The position numbers were made by a program, and so were the translations under genes. Source: a virus. From it: DNA of 28,061 nucleotides. The notes beneath the pieces were generated by a model. It saw only the letters and a program-made list of their open reading frames with translations. It searched no databases and was not told the origin of the DNA. The first letter of the stretch is position 1. Each line of letters starts with the position of its first letter. Location of the stretch: positions 1 to 28,061 of IMG/VR virus record IMGVR_UViG_3300017781_000089, one strand, 5' to 3'. Below, one piece after another: positions 1 through 8,373 of this stretch.

Positions 1-2
1 AT

Positions 3-3000
3 GCTGAACTTAAAAATATATCAGAACGTGCAGAACATTTCTTAGAATATTTTGGCAGCAAAGAAGGTTCGCCTAAAGGATTTTTAGAAGGATTAGCAAA
101 ACAATATAAAAATATATCATTAGAAATAGACCCATTTAAATACTATAATAAAAAAGATGTAGTGACTATGTTGCGTAGATTTAATCTTGAATTAGCAAAT
201 AATCCTTTATTGAAAGACCTTGATATTCTTGATACGTATTCTACGTTATTATCTCCAAAAGAACTAGACTTGATGATAGAGTCGGATGCTTTTGTGTATC
301 AACGTGCACAAGATGTTATAGGGATGCAATTAGCTATTAATCAAGCTGGTAAAGTTATTGACATTATGACACGCAATGGTATATCTCAAGAAAAAGCTAC
401 AAGAATTATGTCTGATATGGTAAAGAAAACATACGATATCAAACAAGATAGCTATGAAAGAAATAAAGAATTTAAAGAAAAAAGAACTAACAATATTAAT
501 AGATATATTTTCTTACATAAACAAGCCATTAAAGATGCTATAACAAAACTAGGGGGTGGTGCTAAATTAAAAGAAGTATTTAGAAAAGAAATAGACACTG
601 CTTACGATTTCTCTTTAATCGCTAATCCAATATCTAAAGATGGTATGAAAAATAGAAAAGAAATGAAATTTGCTGAAATAAATCAAAAAGAAATTAAAGA
701 ACAAATTAAAAAAATTAATGAAGAAGTAGAAACCTTAGGAGATAGACAATCAACACCAAGGTTAGAAAAATTGTATTCACAGTTGAATTACAAAATCGGT
801 AGATATAGTGGTCGTGTAGACTCTGTGATGCAAAGTCCTTTGGTTGAACCAAGTAGTATAAAAAAGTTTTATGCGTCTATGGACAAATTATTTGATATGT
901 CTAAAAAGATTAAATCAGATGAAACACCTAATGCAGTTAAAGAAGGTAGAGGCGTTGAAGAGGTTATTGCAAAAGAACGTACAAGCAGAGCAGACCAAAT
1001 AGAACAAACTACTACAGATTTAATAGAAGCTATGCCAGTAGTTGATGGAATTAAAATAGATTTAGAAAAAACAAAAATGGATATATTAAGTAAAAAAGAT
1101 ATTAATCCTATAGACATAGAGTTTTTAAATACCATGGAGATTATTAAAGACCGACCTGGCTATATAGATTATATAGGTAATATGTTTTTAGAATTTCAAC
1201 AAAACTTTTTAAGCAAAGCTGGTAAAGTTAATGAAGTTGAATTAAGAGATTTGCAATTATTTAATAAATATTTAAAAGATTTAATGGGTGCAGAAGGTAG
1301 CATTTTTAAACAAATTGAAAAAAGTAAAAAAAATGACGGACCAAAAGGTAAACATCACATCTTATTTTTTGGACAAGCAGAAAAAGCTATGCGTTCTGAT
1401 ATACAAAAAAGATTAACAGATGTTATGGTAACAGATAAAAATGGTAATGTTGCTAAGGTTAGTTTAAAAGTTCCCACTACTACACTAACTAAAAATTTAG
1501 AAGCTGCTAGATTTTTTCACAGATTAGACAATAGATTAAAAGTTGTAATACAAGAACGTATGCAAGAAGAGTTCAAGTTTTTAAATAAAGATGATGCAAA
1601 CATACAACGTGGTGATTTTGATGCAATATTTACTGCTGTAGTTTTTGAAAAACAAATGCGTTTGTATGATATACAGCAAAAAATTACAGACCAAGGTTCA
1701 AGCAAAATAAATGATGCTGAGCAATATGTTTATTCAGAATATAAAAAGTCTCAAAAAGTTTTAAAAAAATTAAAAGATAGTAATACTATTTACAAATTAA
1801 TAGACCCTAAAGTTAAAGGAGAGTTTAAAGATACTACTCCACAAGAATTGTTTAATCGTATTGATAAATCAATTACTACATTACTTACACAGGTTAAAAA
1901 TGATATTATTGTAAGTAAACATCCTCTTATAAAAGATATTTTAATTAAAGAAGGTAAAAAGGTTAATGAATTTAAACCTGAAAAAGAATTAACTAAAGAT
2001 GACCCTGGATTTGAAATACAAGAATTAAATAAATTGTTATTAGATAAAAATGGAATTATGAGTGACATGAGTAAAGTGGATATACTTTATAAAAAACTTT
2101 TAGAAACTGAAGTGTTAGACCCTCTTAACATTGTAAACAAAATGTTTTCATTAACTGATGCTAGATATATTGAATACCAAAAAGGTGTTAGTGATATGAT
2201 AATAGAAAAATTTCCAAATATAAATTTACAAAAATTAAATAAATCTCAAGTAAAATTAATTAAAGAATATAAAAAGTTTTTAGAGGAAGTGTATCCTTAC
2301 GAAAAAAATATATCTATTGGTAGATTTGAATCACCAGATGGTATGGTTAGAGATTATTTTCCACAATTAGGACAATATAATATTAAAAGTAATTGGCCTA
2401 AACTTAAAGAATACGTTGAAAATAATATTGAAGGATATAGAAAAGGAATTGTTAGCTCTAAAGATTTACCTGGTAATTTAAGAAGACAATACGACACTGG
2501 TTTATTAAGTTTTCCTGCAGCTAAAGCATTAGCAGTAGAAGCACGTAGACAAATGCTAGATAGAATGCGTATTACAGGACTTTCTGGTGACCTTGCTACT
2601 TCGGAAGTAGCTAATTCATCTATATTGAGTACAAGACCACAAAACTGGTTACAACAAACTACTGGTAATTTAAAATCAAGAAGTGCAGATTTTATGCCTT
2701 TTTATGACACGAGTGTAAATGCTTTAGATATGTATATGGGTTCTGTGTATAGAAATTATATTGACGTAGTAAGAAATATTAGAGTAGATAATAATATCAG
2801 AAGATTTGAAAAAGAAAAACCATTTGGTGAATTTACACCTAATTGGTCTGCTTATATGAGAGATGCACACAACAATATAGCTGGATACCCTTCTTTACGT
2901 AACTTTGACTTACATGGTATTAAACAAAAAGAATTAAGTACTATTAATCGTTACATTGAATCTGATTTAGATTTTGTAAAGATGAAAGCAACAAATGTAG

Positions 3001-4601
3001 AAAAAAGATTTTTACAAGATATGCAAGAACAATTAGGACTTACTGCATTGCAGCAACATAAAATATTACAAGAAATTAAAAAACCAGGTAAACAATTAAT
3101 GGGTCCAGAATTAACTAAAGAAGCATTAAAAGAAAACTATAAAGAATTAGCACAATCTAAAAATGTAAATAAAATAAATAGGTTTGGTACTGCATACCAA
3201 GTGTTTAGTGATGAAGCTTTAGTAAATGTAGCAGAACGTTTTAATGATGCTTTTGGTGGTAACTTATTTAAAAATGCACCTAAAGAAGGTAAAGCTAGAA
3301 GATTTTATTTAGCTAATAAATTCAAAAACTTCAGCACACTTGAAGGTAAATTTGAAATGTTATCATTACTATCTCACCCTAAAACAGCTATTACTAATTT
3401 TTATGGTGGTTTTACAAATACCATATCTGATGTTGGTTGGGAAGCATTTAGACAAGCTTCTTCTTCTAAGTGGCTGTTAAGTAATGCTTTTCCAAACGCT
3501 GAGTATTTTTCAGTAAATTCTAAAGGTAAAAGAATTAAACAACAAATAAAAAGCAAAGAAGATATCAATAGATTTATGGCAGAACTTGGTGTATTTGAAG
3601 ACATGTTTATACAGGAAGCATTTTATTCTAGTAGACTATCTAAGATAAATAGTAAACGTTTCTTAAATGAACTAGCAAGAAGATTGAATGGTAAAATTAA
3701 AGAAGGTGAACTATCACTAGAAAATGAAGCAAATTATAACAAAGTACAAAAACAAACATTAAAAGAAGTAGCTAAAGAGTTTGGTATTCTTGACAATGTA
3801 GTTGAAAAAGGTGCTTTTTTTATGAGACGTTCTGAAATGATATTACGTAGTACTACTTGGTTAGCTAATTACATACAAGGTAGAAATTTATTTATTAGAG
3901 ATATGGGTGTTGATTTAGCTTTTAATGACCCTATGTTATTAAACTATGCAAGTAAAGGTGTTAAAGCTTCTCAGTTTATTTATCATGCTGCAGAAAGACC
4001 TAATTTTAGTAATACATCTTTAGGTAGAGTTATGACACGTTTTCATCCCTATGCTTGGAATAGTATTAAAAGAAGAATTGATATATATAAAGGTGCTGGA
4101 TATGAATCTTGGAAAGGTGGATTATCTACACAAAAAGCACAACGTCAATTTACTGCAGATGTTATGGCACTATCATTAGCAAGTATATTTACTGCTAGTA
4201 TATTTGAATATGCATTATCACCACCTATGTCTTGGATGCAAGATACAGCATCATTAATCTTTGGTGATGAAAAAGCAAGAGATAGAGCTTTCTTTAGTCA
4301 ATATCCTATACCAGCATTAGCACCATTAAGTATTGTAACGCCACCTATTGGTCGTTTTGTATTATCACCATTAACAAGTATTATAAATGGTAATTGGGAT
4401 GATTTCTATAATTATCAATTATATACATATTTCCCATTTGGTAGATTAGGAAGAGATTTATCTAGAACTGCTAAGTCTCCTGCTATGTTTTTAGACTTTA
4501 TGACTGGTATTCCTCAACATCAAATACATTCTTATACAAGAGATATGATTTCTGACTATAATCAAGTAATTGATGAAGAAGAAAACACAGAATTAGATTA
4601 A
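3..4601 (+). CDS. Giant internal virion protein (5'-truncated by window edge)
   Basis: The reading frame is open from base 3 through the stop at 4601, so at least 1,532 residues are visible and the true start lies left of the window. The Met at 162 is therefore probably internal. The protein is rich in Lys, Glu, Asn and Ile, with long charged helical stretches likely to form coiled coils over its first two-thirds. Near the C terminus there is a more hydrophobic segment with many Pro and aromatic residues (PPMSWMQD, then QYPIPALAPL). Very large proteins of this kind lie after the tail genes in many podoviruses. There they are internal core or ejection proteins that follow the DNA into the cell. 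I see no clear lysozyme or protease motif. Its strand matches the structural operon at the right end of the window. The role is inferred from size, composition and context. Confidence 0.6.
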   Translation, partial: AELKNISERAEHFLEYFGSKEGSPKGFLEGLAKQYKNISLEIDPFKYYNKKDVVTMLRRFNLELANNPLLKDLDILDTYSTLLSPKELDLMIESDAFVYQRAQDVIGMQLAINQAGKVIDIMTRNGISQEKATRIMSDMVKKTYDIKQDSYERNKEFKEKRTNNINRYIFLHKQAIKDAITKLGGGAKLKEVFRKEIDTAYDFSLIANPISKDGMKNRKEMKFAEINQKEIKEQIKKINEEVETLGDRQSTPRLEKLYSQLNYKIGRYSGRVDSVMQSPLVEPSSIKKFYASMDKLFDMSKKIKSDETPNAVKEGRGVEEVIAKERTSRADQIEQTTTDLIEAMPVVDGIKIDLEKTKMDILSKKDINPIDIEFLNTMEIIKDRPGYIDYIGNMFLEFQQNFLSKAGKVNEVELRDLQLFNKYLKDLMGAEGSIFKQIEKSKKNDGPKGKHHILFFGQAEKAMRSDIQKRLTDVMVTDKNGNVAKVSLKVPTTTLTKNLEAARFFHRLDNRLKVVIQERMQEEFKFLNKDDANIQRGDFDAIFTAVVFEKQMRLYDIQQKITDQGSSKINDAEQYVYSEYKKSQKVLKKLKDSNTIYKLIDPKVKGEFKDTTPQELFNRIDKSITTLLTQVKNDIIVSKHPLIKDILIKEGKKVNEFKPEKELTKDDPGFEIQELNKLLLDKNGIMSDMSKVDILYKKLLETEVLDPLNIVNKMFSLTDARYIEYQKGVSDMIIEKFPNINLQKLNKSQVKLIKEYKKFLEEVYPYEKNISIGRFESPDGMVRDYFPQLGQYNIKSNWPKLKEYVENNIEGYRKGIVSSKDLPGNLRRQYDTGLLSFPAAKALAVEARRQMLDRMRITGLSGDLATSEVANSSILSTRPQNWLQQTTGNLKSRSADFMPFYDTSVNALDMYMGSVYRNYIDVVRNIRVDNNIRRFEKEKPFGEFTPNWSAYMRDAHNNIAGYPSLRNFDLHGIKQKELSTINRYIESDLDFVKMKATNVEKRFLQDMQEQLGLTALQQHKILQEIKKPGKQLMGPELTKEALKENYKELAQSKNVNKINRFGTAYQVFSDEALVNVAERFNDAFGGNLFKNAPKEGKARRFYLANKFKNFSTLEGKFEMLSLLSHPKTAITNFYGGFTNTISDVGWEAFRQASSSKWLLSNAFPNAEYFSVNSKGKRIKQQIKSKEDINRFMAELGVFEDMFIQEAFYSSRLSKINSKRFLNELARRLNGKIKEGELSLENEANYNKVQKQTLKEVAKEFGILDNVVEKGAFFMRRSEMILRSTTWLANYIQGRNLFIRDMGVDLAFNDPMLLNYASKGVKASQFIYHAAERPNFSNTSLGRVMTRFHPYAWNSIKRRIDIYKGAGYESWKGGLSTQKAQRQFTADVMALSLASIFTASIFEYALSPPMSWMQDTASLIFGDEKARDRAFFSQYPIPALAPLSIVTPPIGRFVLSPLTSIINGNWDDFYNYQLYTYFPFGRLGRDLSRTAKSPAMFLDFMTGIPQHQIHSYTRDMISDYNQVIDEEENTELD

Positions 4602-4624
4602 ATATACCATTAATACCAGTTTTA

Positions 4625-4695
4625 GCTTTAAACACATACTACAATAAACTATCTATATTTAGGCGATACTTATGTCGAATAATTTATTTTAAAGC
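4625..4695. terminator. Inverted repeat in the convergent intergenic region (possible bidirectional terminator)
   Basis: The gap 4602-4708 lies between a rightward gene and a leftward gene that converge. GCTTTAAA at 4625-4632 is complementary to TTTAAAGC at 4688-4695. A second pair, AATAAA and TTTATT, nests just inside. The arms are AT-rich and the loop is long, so this is a weak terminator candidate supported mainly by its position. I see nothing else in this gap. Confidence 0.3.
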
Positions 4696-4708
4696 CTTGT
4701 AGCCCTAT

Positions 4709-5098
4709 TTAAATGGACTGTTTTTCTACGATTCTTAAATTTTCTATCAATCTTTCTATATTTACAAGAATTCCTAGCGATGTGTTATTATCACCACCAC
4801 GAACTTTATCTACTGCTAATCTACTTTTTACTAAATACTTTAAAGTCTTTTTTAATAACTCTGTATCTATAACTATCATGCAGCCTTCTTGTATTTTATA
4901 TACCCAAGTTTTAGCTTTGGTAGTTGCAAGACCAGATTGTTTACCTCTAGATTTATATTCAATATATATATTACCAGTCTCTATTGTTTTTCTATCGCTT
5001 TTTATTTCAACAGTAGAATCTTTTACTATTTCAGCAAATTCTGTTTCTGCTTTATTTCCAAATTTTAAATCATATTGAAAATCTGAATTATACTCCAT
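4709..5098 (-). CDS. PD-(D/E)XK nuclease-like protein
   Basis: A 129-residue protein with the layout of a small restriction-endonuclease-like fold. Acidic residues near Glu18/Glu20 are followed by VEIKSDRK (residues 30-37, a beta strand carrying E-x-K). Next come TGNIYIEYKS (41-50) and a Ser/Gly/Thr-rich loop, then KTWVY. Similar small proteins are common in phages and are usually left unnamed. A role in DNA processing or host DNA degradation is plausible. The start overlaps the 3' end of groES by 11 bp, so the two are probably translationally coupled. It is the last gene of the leftward operon. Fold assignment is by motif only, and the active site is not certain. Confidence 0.5.
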   Translation of the reverse strand: MEYNSDFQYDLKFGNKAETEFAEIVKDSTVEIKSDRKTIETGNIYIEYKSRGKQSGLATTKAKTWVYKIQEGCMIVIDTELLKKTLKYLVKSRLAVDKVRGGDNNTSLGILVNIERLIENLRIVEKQSI

Positions 5099-5348
5099 CT
5101 TCTAAAACCAGAAGTATATTTTGCTGTCTCATAATAATATATTCTATTTTATCTATTTCCTGAACAACAAATCCAGGACCAAACAAAACCTTGTCACCAA
5201 TATTTAATTCTTCTGCTTTACTACCCATAGCTACTACTTCACCAACGTTTTCTTTTATAGCTACGTCTGTTGTTAGAATAATACCTGCTTCTGTTTTATT
5301 TTCTCTACTTTGTTGTTTTATTACTACTTCATCTCTTAATGGTTTCAT
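5088..5348 (-). CDS. groES: GroES-like co-chaperonin (Cpn10)
   Basis: An 86-residue protein matching Cpn10 along its length. The N-terminal strand is MKPLRDEVVIK. A mobile loop follows (about residues 14-27) with the hydrophobic tripeptide IIL at 23-25, equivalent to the IVL of E. coli GroES that docks on GroEL. Then come VGEVVAMG, the NIGDKVLFGPG turn, and a closing strand near ILLVLEDG. It is about 11 residues shorter than E. coli GroES, and the roof loop between VAMG and NIGDK looks shortened. Phage co-chaperonins such as T4 gp31 work with host GroEL to fold the capsid protein. No GroEL is present here, so host GroEL would be required. The Shine-Dalgarno AAGGAG lies at 5353-5358, directly after a structured RNA (5361-5507) that may control it. 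Confidence 0.92.
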   Translation of the reverse strand: MKPLRDEVVIKQQSRENKTEAGIILTTDVAIKENVGEVVAMGSKAEELNIGDKVLFGPGFVVQEIDKIEYIIMRQQNILLVLEDGV

Positions 5349-5360
5349 CTTATCTCCTTT

Positions 5361-5507
5361 TTATTCCCCTTCGTTATCTAATTTAGTGCCAACCAATTAG
5401 CAATACGATAGCTTTGCAAAAAATCTCTCACTTAATCGATAACCATTAACTAAGTAAGCGTGGACCTAACCACTCGGCTCCTTACACCGCACTGTGAAGG
5501 GGAATAA
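5361..5507 (-). promoter_or_regulatory. Multi-branched structured RNA leader of groES
   Basis: On the leftward transcript, bases 5507-5496 and 5372-5361 form a perfect 12-bp closing stem (UUAUUCCCCUUC with GAAGGGGAAUAA). Inside it are further helices. GUAAG/CUUAC encloses GUGG-UUAGGU-CCAC. CUUA-G-UUAAU pairs with AUUAA-G-UGAG across an 8-nt loop. GCAA/UUGC forms a small helix, and CUAAUU/AAUUAG closes an 11-nt loop. The element starts 9 nt after the stop of the preceding small gene and ends 2 nt before the AAGGAG of groES. That is the position of a cis-regulator of translation or a processing element. The arms do not resemble a known riboswitch that I recognise, and there is no U-run for a terminator. 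Confidence 0.65.
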
Positions 5508-5516
5508 TCTATTTAT

Positions 5517-5654
5517 CTAATTAAACATCTCGTGTATCTTCTCTAACATATTTTTAATAATCTTATGTTCTCCCTCTGATACCCAGGGAGCTTTTTTGAA
5601 ATTAAGTAATGCTGACCTTAATATCAATAACTCTTCTTTGTTGAATTTAGTCAT
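5517..5654 (-). CDS. Small conserved-looking phage protein, 45 aa
   Basis: A short ORF reading MTKFNKEELLILRSALLNF... to ...KIHEMFN, followed by TAG. It fills the space between the 76-residue gene and the groES leader and overlaps the former by 8 bp. The predicted protein is almost wholly helical, with a helix (residues 6-20), a Pro-Trp turn (APWVSEGEH) and a second amphipathic helix (31-44). This two-helix pattern is common in tiny phage-encoded proteins of unknown function. Coding is supported by clean amino-acid composition and the tight overlap. Function is unknown. Confidence 0.6.
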   Translation of the reverse strand: MTKFNKEELLILRSALLNFKKAPWVSEGEHKIIKNMLEKIHEMFN

Positions 5655-5877
5655 CACAACACTCACAATTCCCTACTCTGGGTTGAAAACTATCATGTGA
5701 ATCTTCTGATGCTCTAAGTATTTCATCATCTGACTTACCAGCATTCTCAAATTTATAAAGTATATCTACCAATGTATCTTCATCTATATTCTTTACTATA
5801 CGTTTTACAGATACAAGCTGCGATATTCCTTTCATCAATTCTGCAATCTCTTTACTTGTCAAGCTTGCTTGTGCCAT
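5647..5877 (-). CDS. Unknown small protein with Cys-rich C terminus
   Basis: A 76-residue protein, predicted helical over residues 5-60 (SKEIAELMKGISQLV, then DEDTLVDILYKFENAG, then DDEILRASED). It ends in a short Cys cluster, CECCDD. The start is well supported by AAGGAG 7 bases upstream of the ATG, and the gene overlaps the end of the nuclease gene by 26 bp. The terminal Cys residues could bind a metal or form a redox or tethering site, but nothing identifies a function. It belongs to the replication operon by position. Confidence 0.65.
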   Translation of the reverse strand: MAQASLTSKEIAELMKGISQLVSVKRIVKNIDEDTLVDILYKFENAGKSDDEILRASEDSHDSFQPRVGNCECCDD

Positions 5878-6187
5878 CTTTTATCTCCTTCATCATTTTT
5901 ATCCATCTTTCTAGTGGCATTATTATTAACGCTTCTTTCCTATCCATTCTAGTAACAACACAATCTACATCATCTCCATGAAAATCAGGGTATAGCCATT
6001 GTGCTACTTTTTTCTTTCTTTTTGCTTGTATGGTAACATCTTCTACAAGAACATCAACAACCTCACTAAAACCTAGCGACCTTCCATCAGAAGCATAGGC
6101 TCTCTTTGCTGAGAGCCCTGCTTCCTTAGACTTGTTGACGATTTCTCGTTCAAGTGTATTACCACGTATCTTATTAGGATGCGTCAT
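5852..6187 (-). CDS. Holliday-junction-resolvase-like endonuclease
   Basis: A 111-residue protein with the pattern of archaeal-type Hjc/PD-(D/E)XK resolvases. RGNTLEREIVN (residues 8-18) supplies Glu13. KRAYASDGRS follows, then the catalytic-type strand SEVVDVLVED (Asp45) and QAKRKK (54-59), giving the Q-x-K signature. The C-terminal half contains DCVVTRMDRKEALIIMPLERW, a strand-helix unit typical of the fold's end. Resolvases cut branched DNA made during recombination-dependent replication and clear it before packaging. It sits in the same operon as Erf-type, SSB-like and helicase genes. Its start overlaps the 60-residue gene upstream by 14 bp. The family call is from motifs only. Confidence 0.6.
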   Translation of the reverse strand: MTHPNKIRGNTLEREIVNKSKEAGLSAKRAYASDGRSLGFSEVVDVLVEDVTIQAKRKKKVAQWLYPDFHGDDVDCVVTRMDRKEALIIMPLERWIKMMKEIKDGTSKLDK

Positions 6188-6356
6188 TGTTCCACAACCT
6201 AACCGTGAATGATAACTCTATGGGTCCAATACCAAACATGAATCCAAAGTGTTGTCCTTCCAAATTCTGATATGAAACACCAATATGAAATATCCAAAGT
6301 AATGTTATCTTTTGCATCATAATGTGTTCATTATCAGTTGTCCTTATTTCTATCAT
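6174..6356 (-). CDS. Unknown small protein, 60 aa
   Basis: The ATG overlaps the stop of the primase-helicase as ATGA (4 bp), and the gene's end overlaps the resolvase-like gene by 14 bp, so it is embedded in a tightly packed operon. The protein is rich in aromatic and hydrophobic residues (LLWIFHIGVSYQ, then FGFMFGIGPIELSFTV). This suggests alternating beta strands or a membrane-associated segment rather than a classical single helix. There is no recognised domain. The packing supports a real gene; the function is unknown. Confidence 0.55.
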   Translation of the reverse strand: MIEIRTTDNEHIMMQKITLLWIFHIGVSYQNLEGQHFGFMFGIGPIELSFTVRLWNNDAS

Positions 6357-8134
6357 AATAACTCCTTAAAAGTCATAGTTTCAAAGTCAAATGCACACGT
6401 CATTTCAAAGCGACCTTCATCTCGTGATTTCTCACTACATATGATTCTTGCTCTTTCATCACGTTTACCTTTAACCATTAAAACTTTATCTGCTTTCTGT
6501 ACAATGTTAGTACTACCCTTTAATGAATGCAAGGATATGGTATTGCCTGCTGCAGATACTTTGTTTACGTGGTGCACAGCAAACACAATTATATTGTGCT
6601 TTTGTGCCATTTCTTTTAATGCACCTATGACCATATTCTGTCTTTGAATCTCACCATCAAATCTATCTACGTGTACCTCATCAGTAGTATCTACTACTAA
6701 TATGTTAGGTTCGTGTAGTGCAACAACTTTACGTATTGCTTCTATTTCTGGTGCTACTGTCATTAACTTAATATGTCCTAGCATATGTTCAAATGTAATA
6801 TCTGGGTCTGCTTTAAACTGGTCATAAACCCAATGTTCATTTTGATTCGTTGCAATCTGTATGAATCGTCTGAATGTTAAATGTTCATGCATTTCTAAAG
6901 ATAGGAAAAGCGTTTGCTTATCTATCTTCGTTACTATGTTTTGAACAAATGCTGATTTACCCATACCTGTATCACCAGAGAACACGACTAGTTCTCCAGG
7001 TTTAATAATATAATCAGGTGTATTCCATATATCAGCTAAATTAACAGACATTTTAGTCATATCATTTGCAATGTATGCTTTAAATGCATCTTCTAATTCG
7101 TTTACATCTCTAATCTCTAAGGTATAATCCTTACGTTTAAAGTGTATACATTTAGGGTCACAATATTCTGCCATAATTACATCTTGACATCCATATTGGT
7201 AGTTCCCATCGTAGATATTACTTGTGCTTCTTATTATTTCTTCATCATCTAAGCTGCCACTACCCCATTGTAACATACCATTTAAGGCAACTACATAAGG
7301 AATACCAGCTCGTTTATAACTACTAGCCATACGCATCAACTTCATATTACGTGAACCTTTAGTGGGTCCTTCATTAAATACGTGTTGCATACAAGTTACT
7401 ACTGATGTAGTATCTGTTTGCCTATAGTTAGAATTAGTTACTGCTTCTGATGTAGATACAATAAGATGTTGTAAGTAAGGTTCTACTTCACTATCCTTAT
7501 TTAATGTATCATACCAATTATCTTCTACCCATTTATCTTCATAAACAGGTTTACTTTGTGCCATTTCACATACGTTTTCATAAGTCAAATTCCATATTAA
7601 ATCATAAGGAATAAAAACTTTATATAATTTAGTTTTGGTATTTAAACTCCAAGGTGCTCTAATGATACGTGTTTTATCAAAGATACTATCTGCAAATGAT
7701 AAATGTTCTTTCATAGTGAGTTTTACTTTTTCGTGTAAAACTCTGCTAGGTTGAAAGCCAAATACATTTAATAGTTCTATATGATATCCAGTACCACTAA
7801 ACCATATGTTAACGTGTGATTTATCTATACCTAGTTCATCTATTTCTTTTAGACATTCTAGTAGATAAGGTTGAAATTGGTCATCAGGAATGTTTCCTTT
7901 ATCAATATCTAATATTATTTTATCAATATAGGTAAGACCATCAAATCCTTTAACACTTTTATGTTGCTCTACATAATCCTTAAGAGTTTCATCAAATGCA
8001 TAATAACTTTTATACATTTCTCCACTCCAAGCATTACTACGAACTATGGTGTTATATTCCTCAATGGTCCCAACTTGATTTCTGTTAGATACACTACCTC
8101 GAATAATTTCGACTATAGCTTCTCTATTTTCCAT
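6353..8134 (-). CDS. Fused AEP-type primase and DnaB-like replicative helicase
   Basis: A 593-residue protein with two parts. The N-terminal half has the three archaeo-eukaryotic primase (AEP) motifs. The first is IILDIDKG with Asp76 and Asp78. The second is FSGTGYH at 112-118, the S-x-H nucleotide-binding motif. The third is a DKTRIIRAPWSLN block at 153-165. A Cys/His group (Cys316, Cys325, Cys329, His331) may bind metal. The C-terminal half is a RecA-fold helicase domain with Walker A GDTGMGKS (387-394), Walker B ILVVD (478-482), a FAVHHVNK motif (518-525) and a late Arg-containing SEKSRDEGRF segment. It would both prime and unwind at the fork, replacing separate host DnaG-type and DnaB functions. 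The start overlaps the preceding gene by 22 bp. This is a strong assignment for both domains. Confidence 0.85.
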   Translation of the reverse strand: MENREAIVEIIRGSVSNRNQVGTIEEYNTIVRSNAWSGEMYKSYYAFDETLKDYVEQHKSVKGFDGLTYIDKIILDIDKGNIPDDQFQPYLLECLKEIDELGIDKSHVNIWFSGTGYHIELLNVFGFQPSRVLHEKVKLTMKEHLSFADSIFDKTRIIRAPWSLNTKTKLYKVFIPYDLIWNLTYENVCEMAQSKPVYEDKWVEDNWYDTLNKDSEVEPYLQHLIVSTSEAVTNSNYRQTDTTSVVTCMQHVFNEGPTKGSRNMKLMRMASSYKRAGIPYVVALNGMLQWGSGSLDDEEIIRSTSNIYDGNYQYGCQDVIMAEYCDPKCIHFKRKDYTLEIRDVNELEDAFKAYIANDMTKMSVNLADIWNTPDYIIKPGELVVFSGDTGMGKSAFVQNIVTKIDKQTLFLSLEMHEHLTFRRFIQIATNQNEHWVYDQFKADPDITFEHMLGHIKLMTVAPEIEAIRKVVALHEPNILVVDTTDEVHVDRFDGEIQRQNMVIGALKEMAQKHNIIVFAVHHVNKVSAAGNTISLHSLKGSTNIVQKADKVLMVKGKRDERARIICSEKSRDEGRFEMTCAFDFETMTFKELL

Positions 8135-8373
8135 CCTTTTACCCTCTTATCACTTTCTTTAAATTCTACAAGTCTTATTCCAGCTAACTCTAAAGTGTTA
8201 CCTTCACGTAACTTTCTAAATCCTCTAGAATAAGTACTTGCACTATGTAACTTTTGATGAGCTAATTTACCATACGTTGGTACTTCTGTCTCTAGGTTAT
8301 AAGAATAAAACCAAGGGTCAGTACTACTAGCACGGCTTTTTATCCAACTCATAAGTATTGATGAAACTGACAT
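8113..8373 (-). CDS. Small basic protein, possibly DNA-binding
   Basis: An 86-residue protein whose start overlaps the SSB-like gene's stop as TAATG, directly upstream of the primase-helicase. It contains a Ser/Arg-rich helical stretch (about residues 42-56, SASTYSRGFRKLREG). This is followed by a short strand pair (LELAGIRLVEF) and a basic tail (KRVKGWKIEKL). The arrangement is compatible with a winged-helix or helix-turn-helix unit. Its place between SSB-like protein and helicase suggests a role in loading or origin recognition. This is inference; no family is recognised with certainty. Confidence 0.55.
   Translation of the reverse strand: MSVSSILMSWIKSRASSTDPWFYSYNLETEVPTYGKLAHQKLHSASTYSRGFRKLREGNTLELAGIRLVEFKESDKRVKGWKIEKL

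Noticed and set aside
4713-5078. Rightward 121-aa ORF
   Set aside because: It is the exact antisense of the nuclease-like gene, has no ribosome-binding site, and lies in the leftward operon.
5440-5490. tRNA-like D-arm sequence (GCCGAGTGGTTA) on the leftward strand
   Set aside because: There is no matching 7-bp acceptor stem, no convincing anticodon arm and no T-arm. The stretch is better explained as part of the multi-branched groES leader.
5361-5507. 12-bp inverted repeats as ends of a miniature transposon
   Set aside because: No target-site duplication was seen and there is no second copy in the window. Other gaps have equally placed stems with unrelated arms.
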